64,000 bases of DNA from Nitratireductor aquimarinus (GTDB lineage: Bacteria; Pseudomonadota; Alphaproteobacteria; Rhizobiales; Rhizobiaceae), in assembly GCF_017255295.1 (NCBI RefSeq), contig NZ_JAFKDE010000006.1, positions 186,001-250,000 of the forward strand, read 5' to 3'. The position numbers were made by a program, and so were the translations under genes. The notes below the pieces were generated by a model. It had not been told where the DNA came from, searched no databases, and saw nothing but the letters and a program-made list of their open reading frames with translations. Below, piece after piece: positions 48,973-56,823 of the stretch; within the stretch, counting starts at the first letter, position 1, and each line of letters begins with the position of its first letter.

Positions 48973-49359
48973 ATGGATCATTTTGCAGGAGGGTGCCTGT
49001 GTGGCGCCGTGCGCGTCGAAGCGAAGGGCCAGCCCGACAGGGTCGGGATCTGCCACTGCCTTGACTGCCGCAAGCACCATGGCGCGCTGTTCTATGCTGC
49101 GGCGGTCTTCCCGCAGGACAGGGTGACCATCACCGGCGAGACACGCGATTATGAGGGGCGGCATTTTTGCCCGCGCTGCGGTTCATCCGTTTTCGCCAAG
49201 ACCGGTGATGAAACCGAGGTGCATCTCGGCACGCTGGACGAACCCAACCAGTTGAGCCCCTCCTATGAGTTGTGGAGCATCAGGCGCGAGGCCTGGCTCC
49301 CGCCCTTTCCGGTTGAAGAACGATACGAGCGGAACCGGGAAGACGACCAGCCACACTGA
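48973..49359 (+). CDS. GFA family zinc protein (CENP-V/GFA)
   Basis: This 128-residue protein has the GFA zinc-binding pattern: GGCLCGAVRVEA, CHCLDCRKHHGALF and FCPRCGSSVF. The family includes glutathione-dependent formaldehyde-activating enzymes, but most members are unassigned. The ATG at 48973 has AAGGAAAGG upstream. It follows the DUF6875-like gene by 67 bases on the same strand and could be the last gene of that transcript. Confidence 0.92.
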   Translation: MDHFAGGCLCGAVRVEAKGQPDRVGICHCLDCRKHHGALFYAAAVFPQDRVTITGETRDYEGRHFCPRCGSSVFAKTGDETEVHLGTLDEPNQLSPSYELWSIRREAWLPPFPVEERYERNREDDQPH

Positions 49360-49386
49360 ACCGGCCCCGCATCCGGCGCCCGTCCC

Positions 49387-49908
49387 TCATCGGACAGGCA
49401 GACCAGCTTCCCTGCGCCTCTTGCGGATAAGATCGCGGTTTCCGTCCACCTGCACGATCAAGTCGCGCAGTCCCGAGCGGATCGCGGCGAGATCCGAGGC
49501 ATGGGTCGTTTTCGAGGTCAGGGCATTGCCATGGGCGGCGTCCCAGTCCAGCGCCCACTTCATCGCCTCGATCCATTCATCCGGATCGGCGGCGATATAT
49601 TCGTTCACCGGACGCCCGACGGATTCCGTCAGGGCGGAAAGCAGGATGTTTTCATCCTGCCCGGCATCGCCGAGCGCCGTTACAAGAAACCGGTAGCGCA
49701 ACTGGCCGGCATACATCCACTTTGCCGCCTCCAGTCCGCGCCCCTGCGCCATGAGGCGCGAAGAAAGAACGTAGAGTGCAGCCGGATGTGCCTCCGGCGC
49801 GACGTCAATCAGCTCCGGCGTGGACAGTGAATCAAAATCATCAATCGGCTGCGCCACCACCGCGCCCGACAGAAGAAGCGCGAAGGCGCAGGCAATAATA
49901 CGTTTCAT
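49387..49908 (-). CDS. Hypothetical exported protein
   Basis: This 173-residue protein begins with a signal peptide (MKRIIACAFALLLSGAVVAQ). The mature part is helical, with LYVLSSRLMAQGRGLEAAKWMYAGQLRYRFLV resembling a helical repeat, so a periplasmic location is likely. I do not recognise a family. The start at 49908 is chosen for the signal peptide; the ribosome-binding site is weak. It lies just downstream of uvrB on the same strand, 110 bases away. Confidence 0.68.
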   Translation of the reverse strand: MKRIIACAFALLLSGAVVAQPIDDFDSLSTPELIDVAPEAHPAALYVLSSRLMAQGRGLEAAKWMYAGQLRYRFLVTALGDAGQDENILLSALTESVGRPVNEYIAADPDEWIEAMKWALDWDAAHGNALTSKTTHASDLAAIRSGLRDLIVQVDGNRDLIRKRRREAGLPVR

Positions 49909-50018
49909 GATGCACTCGATTTCAGTCGCTGTTCGATAGGTGTCCGTACTGGATAGAGCCAGGCACCGACCACAGATGAAACATCCGCCCCCATGCACTG
50001 CAGCGAAAACCCAGCTCC

Positions 50019-52844
50019 CTACCGTCCCGGCCGCCCAGTCTTTCCTGGCCGGCGCTTGCGGGCGCGGTCGTCGGCTGGGTCTTCATAAGAGCCAAGGCCG
50101 ATCTTGTGGCGTCGAACGGGCTTGGCGTCATCCTCCGGCTTCTGCGGAACCGGCTTGCGGACCGGCTTTTCCGTGCGCCCGACCGTCATTTCATCCAGAT
50201 CGTTCTTGCGGAAGAGCCCCTTGCCAGCCGGCACTGCATGCGCGCCGGACGTGCCCATCTCATCAAGATCCGGCTTGTGGAAGAGAGAGGAAGCGGAGGC
50301 CGCTCCCCCCTCACCCTGCGCCTGCTTCTGCGGTGCCTTCCTGCTGCGCGCCTTGTCGCGGCGGGACTTCTGGGTGTTCTCCACACCGGCGTCGCGGGCC
50401 AGCGGGTCGTCCATGATGGCGAGCTCGGTCTCCTTGAGGCGCTTGATCTCGTCGCGAAGGCGCGCGGCCTCCTCGAAGTCGAGATCGGCAGCCGCATCGC
50501 GCATCGCCTTCTCCAGATGCTCCAGATGGGCGGCAAGATTGTTGCCCACGAGGTTGTTGAGGTCCTCGCCCTTGCCGCGACCGCCGATATCGGCGCGGAC
50601 ATGGTCGCGCTCATAGACGGAGTCGAGAATGTCGGCGATGTTCTTCTTGACGGAAGCCGGCGTGATGCCGTGCTCCTCATTATAGGCGAGTTGCTTGTCG
50701 CGGCGGCGGTTGGTCTCCTCCATCGCGCGCTCCATGGAACCGGTGATGCGGTCGGCATAGAGCATGACCCGGCCATCGACATTACGCGCCGCACGGCCGA
50801 TGGTCTGGATGAGCGATGTTTCGGAGCGGAGAAAGCCCTCCTTGTCGGCATCGAGGATGGCGACAAGTCCGCATTCGGGAATGTCGAGGCCCTCGCGCAG
50901 AAGGTTGATGCCGACCAGAACGTCGAACGCGCCAAGACGCAGATCGCGAATGATCTCGATGCGCTCCAGCGTGTCGATGTCGGAGTGCATGTAGCGCACG
51001 CGCACGCCCTGCTCGTGAAGATATTCCGTGAGATCCTCCGCCATGCGCTTGGTCAGCACGGTCACCAGCGTACGATAGCCCTTGGCTGCGGTCTCGCGGA
51101 TTTCGCCCAGAACATCGTCCACCTGGGTCTTGGCGGGACGCACCTCGACGGGCGGGTCGATGAGACCCGTGGGGCGAATGACCTGCTCGGCGAACACGCC
51201 GCCAGACTGCTCCATCTCCCAGTTTCCAGGCGTGGCCGAAACGGCGACGCTGGCGGGGCGCATCGCGTCCCATTCCTCGAAGCGCAGCGGACGGTTGTCC
51301 ATGCAGGAGGGCAGACGAAAACCGTATTCGGCAAGCGTCGCCTTGCGGCGGAAGTCGCCGCGATACATGCCACCGATCTGCGGAATGGTGACGTGGCTCT
51401 CGTCGATGAAGACCAGCGCATTGTCGGGAATGTACTCGAACAGGGTCGGCGGCGGCTCGCCCGGCGCACGGCCGGTCAGATAGCGCGAATAGTTCTCGAT
51501 GCCGGCACAGGAGCCGGTGGCCTCCAGCATTTCCAGATCAAAGCGGGTGCGCTGTTCGAGGCGCTGCGCCTCCAGCAGACGGCCGGCGCGCTCAAGCTCC
51601 GCCAGACGCTGTTTCAGCTCGGCATTGATGCCCTTCACAGCCTGATTCAGCGTGGGGCGCGGCGTGACATAGTGCGAGTTGGCGTAGATCTTGACCGACT
51701 CCAGGTCGCCGGTCTTCTTGCCGGTAAGCGGATCGAACTCGGTGATGGTCTCGATTTCATCGCCAAAGAGGGAAATGCGCCAGGCGCGATCCTCAAGGTG
51801 GGCAGGAAAGATTTCAATCGTGTCGCCGCGCACCCGGAAGGAGCCGCGCACGAAATTGATGTCCTGACGCTTGTATTGCTGGGCAACCAGATCGGCCAGT
51901 AGCTGGCGCTGGTCCAGCCGGTCGCCAATCTGCATCTGGAAGGTCATGGCCGTGTAGGTTTCGACAGAGCCGATACCGTAGATACAGGACACGGAAGCGA
52001 CGATGATCACGTCATCGCGCTCGAGCAGCGCGCGCGTGGCCGAGTGGCGCATGCGGTCGATCTGCTCGTTGATCGAGGATTCCTTCTCAATGAATGTGTC
52101 GGAACGCGGAACGTAGGCCTCCGGCTGATAGTAATCGTAGTAGGAAACGAAATACTCGACCGCATTGTCGGGGAAGAAGGACCTGAACTCGCCATAGAGC
52201 TGGGCGGCCAGCGTTTTGTTCGGCGCGAGGATGATGGCCGGGCGCTGCGTCTCCTCGATCACCTTGGCCATGGTGAAGGTCTTGCCCGAGCCGGTAACAC
52301 CGAGCAGCACCTGGGTGCGCTCGTTCTCGTTCGCGCCCGCGACCAGATCGGCAATGGCCGTCGGCTGGTCGCCGGAGGGCGTAAACTCCGTGACCATCTT
52401 GATCGGCACGCCGCCTTCCGACTTTGCTGGCCGGGAGGGGCGGTGCGGGGTCCAGTTGGACTGAAGGTTGGGATCGCCCCCCTCGATCAGCCGCGAAAGA
52501 GCGGCGACCGTAGCGGTAACGCCCGAGGAAGACAGCCCCTCGGCCTCCTCCAGCGTGACGTCGAGACCGGCGACGGGCATCATGCCGGCAGCCGCGCGCT
52601 CTCGCGCAGAGGCCGCGCCGCCCATGGAGGTGCCGCGCGCGGTCTTCGAGCCGCCGGCGGAACGCTCAGCCGTTTTCTTCGGTTTCTTCGCCTTGTCCCT
52701 GGCCTTCGCCCGCGCGGGCTTCTCTGCTTCCTGCGCAATCTCGCTTGCCCAGTCCGCGATGGAACCGGTCAGCGGCGTGCCCGAAAGCTCGGGCTGCGGG
52801 GCTTCGGCGAAGCCGCCATTCTTCTTCTCGGATGATTTGGCCAT
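50019..52844 (-). CDS. uvrB: Excinuclease ABC subunit B
   Basis: UvrB is the damage-verifying helicase-like subunit of nucleotide excision repair. Walker A GVTGSGKT lies at 182-189, the beta-hairpin [12 protein letters not shown] follows, and DESHVTIPQ and the C-terminal UVR domain ([24 protein letters not shown]) are present. The protein is 941 residues; Escherichia coli UvrB is 673. The extra length is about 140 residues of Ala/Lys-rich sequence at the N-terminus and over 100 residues of basic sequence at the C-terminus, both likely disordered. No LexA box is obvious upstream. Confidence 0.97.
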   Translation of the reverse strand: MAKSSEKKNGGFAEAPQPELSGTPLTGSIADWASEIAQEAEKPARAKARDKAKKPKKTAERSAGGSKTARGTSMGGAASARERAAAGMMPVAGLDVTLEEAEGLSSSGVTATVAALSRLIEGGDPNLQSNWTPHRPSRPAKSEGGVPIKMVTEFTPSGDQPTAIADLVAGANENERTQVLLGVTGSGKTFTMAKVIEETQRPAIILAPNKTLAAQLYGEFRSFFPDNAVEYFVSYYDYYQPEAYVPRSDTFIEKESSINEQIDRMRHSATRALLERDDVIIVASVSCIYGIGSVETYTAMTFQMQIGDRLDQRQLLADLVAQQYKRQDINFVRGSFRVRGDTIEIFPAHLEDRAWRISLFGDEIETITEFDPLTGKKTGDLESVKIYANSHYVTPRPTLNQAVKGINAELKQRLAELERAGRLLEAQRLEQRTRFDLEMLEATGSCAGIENYSRYLTGRAPGEPPPTLFEYIPDNALVFIDESHVTIPQIGGMYRGDFRRKATLAEYGFRLPSCMDNRPLRFEEWDAMRPASVAVSATPGNWEMEQSGGVFAEQVIRPTGLIDPPVEVRPAKTQVDDVLGEIRETAAKGYRTLVTVLTKRMAEDLTEYLHEQGVRVRYMHSDIDTLERIEIIRDLRLGAFDVLVGINLLREGLDIPECGLVAILDADKEGFLRSETSLIQTIGRAARNVDGRVMLYADRITGSMERAMEETNRRRDKQLAYNEEHGITPASVKKNIADILDSVYERDHVRADIGGRGKGEDLNNLVGNNLAAHLEHLEKAMRDAAADLDFEEAARLRDEIKRLKETELAIMDDPLARDAGVENTQKSRRDKARSRKAPQKQAQGEGGAASASSLFHKPDLDEMGTSGAHAVPAGKGLFRKNDLDEMTVGRTEKPVRKPVPQKPEDDAKPVRRHKIGLGSYEDPADDRARKRRPGKTGRPGR

Positions 52845-52879
52845 GCCCTGAATATGGAATCGCTGCCCCCAAATGGAAA

Positions 52880-52939
52880 GGGGTGACGCATGGGGAAAGC
52901 ATCACCCCGCACAGCTCCTGACACAAGGGTGTCAGGAGC
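52880..52939. terminator. Two adjacent hairpins between the GNAT gene and uvrB
   Basis: GCTCCTGACAC (52914-52924) and GTGTCAGGAGC (52929-52939) form a perfect 11-base stem with a 4-base loop. A second hairpin of about 10-base arms (GGGGTGACGC with GCATCACCCC) lies at 52880-52908. No T-run follows either one. They may end the GNAT transcript or structure the uvrB leader. Confidence 0.55.
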
Positions 52940-52956
52940 CCCCGCCTGTCCGGATA

Positions 52957-53385
52957 TCAGGCCGGGTAGCGCAGATGCAGAACCGGCTCGCCCGTGGGTT
53001 CGTCGATGCGCTGCTCCACTTCCGCAAAGCCGTAGCGTTCATAGAAGCGCCTGCCGATGTCATTCTTCACGAAGACATCGAGTTCCAGCGCGCCCATGCG
53101 CGCAACCGCATCGTCCACCATCGCCCGGCCCAGCCCCCGACCGTGACAATCCGGGTCGAGAAAGAGGCCACCCACCTGGTTGCCCAGAAGCGAGATGAAG
53201 CCGACAAGCCGGTCATCCGCCCAAACGGTGCGGGTGTCAGCCATGGGCAGATAGACATTGCGGATGTTGTCGGCTTCGCGCGTCAGGAAATCATCATCCA
53301 GAAACGCGTGGGCGAGCCGGCTCGCCTTGAGCCAGATGTCGACAATGGCGTCGTCATCGACGCCGGGTTGATAGGTCTTGATCAT
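52957..53385 (-). CDS. GNAT family N-acetyltransferase
   Basis: This 142-residue protein has the GNAT core: a hydrophobic strand, then LFLDPDCHGRGLGRAMVDDAV, the acetyl-CoA pyrophosphate loop (Q/RGxGxA/G), and FYERYGFAEVE near the end. The substrate is unknown. It is upstream of uvrB on the same strand, separated by 112 bases with hairpins. Confidence 0.88.
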   Translation of the reverse strand: MIKTYQPGVDDDAIVDIWLKASRLAHAFLDDDFLTREADNIRNVYLPMADTRTVWADDRLVGFISLLGNQVGGLFLDPDCHGRGLGRAMVDDAVARMGALELDVFVKNDIGRRFYERYGFAEVEQRIDEPTGEPVLHLRYPA

Positions 53386-53668
53386 TTTCGTTTATGTCCA
53401 GCTATGCAGCATCAAGCGCGTCGACAACGACACGCGCACTGCAGAATAATTTGGTTTGAAAGCGAAACGGATGCGCGGGACGGAACTGCGCCATCCATCA
53501 TCCATTTCCGGGGCGAGACCCGCCCCCGCTTCACCGGGACATAAAACCTCCAGACATTTTGGCGCGATCTAGCGCGATCATGTAGGAAAGGCAAGCTTGC
53601 AGAAGCCACGCGCGGACATGTGAGGGTGATATGCTGCGCGCCACAAGAACAGTCGAGCGCCACTTCTC

Positions 53669-54133
53669 ATGCAACTGATCCTCGCGAAAAAGACCGACAA
53701 GCCGCTGATCGACCGGATGCTGCGGGAATACCTTGAAGAACTCTCGCCCCATGGCGGCGTCGATGACGATTATCCCTATCTGGACCTCTACTGGCAGGAG
53801 ACCGACAGGCGCTGGCCTTATCTCTTCCGCGACAGCGAGACCGTTACCGGTTTCGCGTTCGTGCGGGCGCTGGAGGAAGATGGCGTCACCTTCTCCATGG
53901 CGGAGTTCGCGGTTCTGTCGAACGCACGCCGCAGAGGACTTGGCCGGTCGATGGCCGTGAGCACCATGCACCGGCACCCCGGCACGTGGGAGGTCAGCAT
54001 CATGGCCGGCAATCAGGCAGCACAGATCTTCTGGCCAAAAGCGATCATTGCCGCCGGTGCGGAGAACATCGAGAAAAGCAGCGACACGGACGAAACGATC
54101 TATCGTTTTTCGATTGCGCCGGCTGTCAGCTAG
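53669..54133 (+). CDS. GNAT family N-acetyltransferase
   Basis: This 154-residue protein has YFLFRDSE-like strand sequence, AEFAVLSNARRRGLGRSMAV as the acetyl-CoA loop, and VSIMAGNQAAQIFWPKAI. It resembles small stand-alone GNATs. The ATG at 53669 has no strong ribosome-binding site. Its TAG stop begins mosaic repeat B. The 283 bases upstream hold no other gene. Confidence 0.85.
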   Translation: MQLILAKKTDKPLIDRMLREYLEELSPHGGVDDDYPYLDLYWQETDRRWPYLFRDSETVTGFAFVRALEEDGVTFSMAEFAVLSNARRRGLGRSMAVSTMHRHPGTWEVSIMAGNQAAQIFWPKAIIAAGAENIEKSSDTDETIYRFSIAPAVS

Positions 54134-54233
54134 AGCGCCGTGCGTCCATTCGAACGCACAAAGGACGCTCTAACCTGTTGAACCTGCGCATGGTGCTTTC
54201 CGAAAACCTGTTCCGATTTTCAGGCCGATGCGC
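54133..54233. repeat. Mosaic repeat, full copy B (modules 1 and 2)
   Basis: This copy is about 90 percent identical by eye to copy A at 39893-39993, with the same inverted repeats GTGCGTCC/GGACGCAC and CCGAAAA/TTTTCRG. It starts on the GNAT stop codon, and its far end encodes the last residues and stop of the phosphatase on the other strand. Confidence 0.85.
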
Positions 54234-54747
54234 TGAAGTCTTTCGGCTTCATGAAATGGAGCAGTCGCGCACCGCCAAAGGCCAGAGCGTCCCACTGTCC
54301 ATCAAAGGCGAACCGGGCAAGCGCAGCGGTGGGGAATTTCTCGCGCATGCGCTCCAGCGCGTCTTCCCCGGAACCGTTTCCGGCCAAAAGGCTGGCGAAG
54401 TCCTCCATGCCCGGATTGTGCCCGACAACGAGCACGCGCCCCGCCTCTTCCGGCACTTTGTGGAGAGCGGCCAGCAATTGCCCGGGCGTTGCCATGTAAA
54501 GCCCGCTTCCATCGCCAATCGCCGGAGCAGGCCCCTTCAGCGCTGACGAGACCAGTCGCCATGTCTGCTGCGCCCTGCGCGCCGGCGACACCAGCACCAG
54601 ATCCGGCAACCAGCCACGCTGCGCGAGTTCTCGCCCCATGCGTGGCGCGGCGCGTCGTCCACGCGGCGCAAGCGGACGCTCGGCATCGCTCAGGCCGGGC
54701 TCATCCCAGCTCGATTTCGCATGCCGTAAAAGCAGAAGCTCTTTCAT
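54220..54747 (-). CDS. SixA-like histidine phosphatase
   Basis: This 175-residue protein starts MKELLLLRHAKSSW with the RH catalytic motif, and VVGHNPGMEDFASLLAG carries the second active-site His. It matches the SixA branch, which dephosphorylates phosphohistidine proteins such as PTS or HPt domains. The C-terminus (about the last 4-5 residues, SASA) and the stop codon lie inside mosaic repeat B. Confidence 0.93.
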   Translation of the reverse strand: MKELLLLRHAKSSWDEPGLSDAERPLAPRGRRAAPRMGRELAQRGWLPDLVLVSPARRAQQTWRLVSSALKGPAPAIGDGSGLYMATPGQLLAALHKVPEEAGRVLVVGHNPGMEDFASLLAGNGSGEDALERMREKFPTAALARFAFDGQWDALAFGGARLLHFMKPKDFSASA

Positions 54748-54830
54748 TCGCCCTCCAAGAAACGCGTTGAATCAGCCTTCAAGCGCGCCAGAACGCTAGG
54801 CACAGAGGCTCAGCCAGCGTCAAGGCTGTA

Positions 54831-54874
54831 TTTTATCCGGGTATATTGACAGAAATATTATACCCGGGTAAAAG
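54831..54874 (+). promoter_or_regulatory. Operator-promoter of the DUF2239 gene
   Basis: TTTTATCCGGGTATA (54831-54845) and TATACCCGGGTAAAA (54859-54873) form a 15-base inverted repeat with one mismatch and a 13-base spacer. TTGACA (54846-54851) lies between the arms, and a possible -10 (TAAAAG) lies 17 bases on, inside the right arm. A dimeric repressor bound here would block polymerase. Confidence 0.7.
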
Positions 54875-54904
54875 CTATTCGACATTCAACGGAGCCCCAC
54901 CCCG

Positions 54905-55462
54905 ATGTCCAGCTTCACAGGTTTTCATGGCGAGAAGTTTCTCGCCAGCGGCACCGCAACCGAGGTTGCCCTGGCAGCCAAAGCATTGCTCAGCGACTAT
55001 CCCGGCGCGGATGTGCTTATCTTCAATGATGCGACTGGCCGGCAGACCGACTTCAACCTGACGGGCAGCGAGGCCGAGGTTCTGGAGCGGCTCGCCCCGA
55101 AACCGCAGGAGGCAGCGCCCGAGAAGCGCGCGCCGGGGCGCCCGAGGCTCGGCGTGGTGGCCCGTGAGATCACCTTGCTGCCGCGCCAGTGGGAATGGCT
55201 CAGTGAACAGCCCGGCGGCGCGTCGGCAACCCTGCGCAAACTGGTGGACGCGGCCCGCACAGCCGATATGCCGCGCGAGCAGATCCGCAGGGCGAAGACC
55301 GCGGCCGACAGGTTCATGATGGCGATGCTCGGCGACAAACCCGGCTACGAGGAAGCGGCGCGCGCTCTATGCAGGCGATGCAAAAACCTTCAAGAGCCGG
55401 ATCAGCAACTGGCCGAAAGATCTCAGAACACATCTGGAGCGCTTGGCGGCGCCAGCCTTTGA
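54905..55462 (+). CDS. DUF2239 family protein
   Basis: This 185-residue protein has TGFHGEKFLASGTATEVALAAKALL, then PGRPRLGVVAREITLLPRQWEWL, the DUF2239 signature, which resembles a short ribbon-helix-helix-like or nucleic-acid-binding segment. Function is unknown. A strong inverted-repeat operator lies upstream, so expression is regulated, possibly by the protein itself or a distant repressor. It is convergent with the ArsR-rhodanese gene. Confidence 0.87.
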   Translation: MSSFTGFHGEKFLASGTATEVALAAKALLSDYPGADVLIFNDATGRQTDFNLTGSEAEVLERLAPKPQEAAPEKRAPGRPRLGVVAREITLLPRQWEWLSEQPGGASATLRKLVDAARTADMPREQIRRAKTAADRFMMAMLGDKPGYEEAARALCRRCKNLQEPDQQLAERSQNTSGALGGASL

Positions 55463-55475
55463 CACGAACTGAAAC

Positions 55476-56138
55476 TCAGTTCAGTCGTTCAACAGGCAGG
55501 CCAGCCGCTTTCCAGTCCGGGAAACCATCGGAAAGACGGCTGGCCGCCAGACCTTCACGCTGGAGCAGAAGGGCGGCGTCCAGCGACAGCATGCAATAGG
55601 GGCCGCGACAATAGGCGATGACCTCGCGGTCTCGCGGCAATTCGGCAAGGCGCTTCTCCAGCGCATCGAGCGGCACATTCACCGCACCGGGCAGATGCCC
55701 CTGCGCAAACTCCTCCTCCGGGCGGACATCGAGCAAAAGAACCGTCTCGTCGCGCAGGCGCGAGAGAAGCTCGTCACGCGAGACGGTTTCCACCGCCCCC
55801 ATGCCGTTTTCGCCCCCGGTGACCAGCGCCATAACCTCGGCATGAGTATGCGCCACCTGCGCACGCAGGGCTGCCAGAAGCGGCACCACCGGCCCCTCCC
55901 CCAGACGATAAAGCACATTCTTGCCCTCGCGCCGGGCCAGAACGAGGCCGGCACGCCGAAGATGCTGCAGATGTTGCGAGGCATTGGCCATGGAAAGCCC
56001 TGTCAGCGCGGCGAGCCGCTCCACCGGGCGCTCACCCTGAGCAACATGCTCCAAGAGCGCAATGCGGTGCGGGCTTGCGAGCGCGCGGGCAAGCTCCGCC
56101 GCCTGGGCATAAAGCTGCTGCCCGGTTCGATCCGCCAT
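55476..56138 (-). CDS. ArsR-type regulator with C-terminal rhodanese domain
   Basis: This 220-residue protein has an ArsR winged helix (LTGLSMANASQHLQHLRRAGLVLARREG) followed by a rhodanese domain (LLLDVRPEEEFAQGHLPGA) with the active-site loop YCRGPYCM. Fusions of this type respond to sulfur or redox signals via the rhodanese cysteine. It is divergent from the DUF2938 gene over 170 bases of AT-rich DNA, its likely operator region. The ATG at 56138 has AAGGAGG 8 bases upstream. Confidence 0.92.
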   Translation of the reverse strand: MADRTGQQLYAQAAELARALASPHRIALLEHVAQGERPVERLAALTGLSMANASQHLQHLRRAGLVLARREGKNVLYRLGEGPVVPLLAALRAQVAHTHAEVMALVTGGENGMGAVETVSRDELLSRLRDETVLLLDVRPEEEFAQGHLPGAVNVPLDALEKRLAELPRDREVIAYCRGPYCMLSLDAALLLQREGLAASRLSDGFPDWKAAGLPVERLN

Positions 56139-56310
56139 TGACAAGTCCTCCTTCATTACGCAATCAATCAATAAAACAATTGAATGTTTATATGAAGTGC
56201 TTTCACCAAGTGAAATGTGCTGCTGCGCGCGCCTACCCAAACGCTGGACACGGCCATGTGCGGCAAAAAAAAGCAACGCCCGGTCAGGGCAACGAGAAAA
56301 CGGAACAAGC

Positions 56311-56817
56311 ATGACGGCCGAAGCAATCGAGTTCAGCATACGCGCATTTCTGATCGGCGTGGGCGCTACCGCCTTCATGGATCTATGGGCGCTGTTTCAG
56401 AAACGGGCCTTCGGCATTCCCGCCCTCAACTACGCAATGGTGGGACGCTGGATCGGACATCTCGGCTCGGGAACCCTTTGCCATCAGGCTATCGGCGCTG
56501 CCCGGCCCATCCCCGGCGAGCGCGCCATCGGCTGGGCCGCACACTATGCCATCGGCGTGCTCTTCGCCGGTATTCTGATCGCAATGGCAGGGCTGGGCTG
56601 GGCGCGCCAGCCAAGCTTTCTGCCCGCACTCGCCATGGGCATCATAACCGTGCTTGCGCCCTTTCTCATCCTGCAGCCCGGCATGGGCGCGGGCATCGCC
56701 GCAGCGAAGACACCAGCGCCCAACACGGCAAGACTGCGCAGCCTCATCGCCCACACCTCCTTCGGTGTCGGGCTTTATCTGGCCGCACTTGGCACGAACT
56801 GGCTCACCGGAGGATGA
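56311..56817 (+). CDS. DUF2938 family membrane protein
   Basis: This 168-residue membrane protein has about four helices, starting FLIGVGATAFMDLWALFQKR and including HYAIGVLFAGILIAMAG, characteristic of DUF2938. It faces the ArsR-rhodanese gene across an AT-rich intergenic region and is its probable target. A role in sulfur or thiol transport is possible but inferred. It is convergent with opgG, 6 bases apart. Confidence 0.87.
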   Translation: MTAEAIEFSIRAFLIGVGATAFMDLWALFQKRAFGIPALNYAMVGRWIGHLGSGTLCHQAIGAARPIPGERAIGWAAHYAIGVLFAGILIAMAGLGWARQPSFLPALAMGIITVLAPFLILQPGMGAGIAAAKTPAPNTARLRSLIAHTSFGVGLYLAALGTNWLTGG

Positions 56818-56823
56818 GCCGGA

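Noticed and set aside
50106-51902. 598-codon open frame antisense to uvrB
   Set aside because: It mirrors uvrB codon structure; no start signal or family match.
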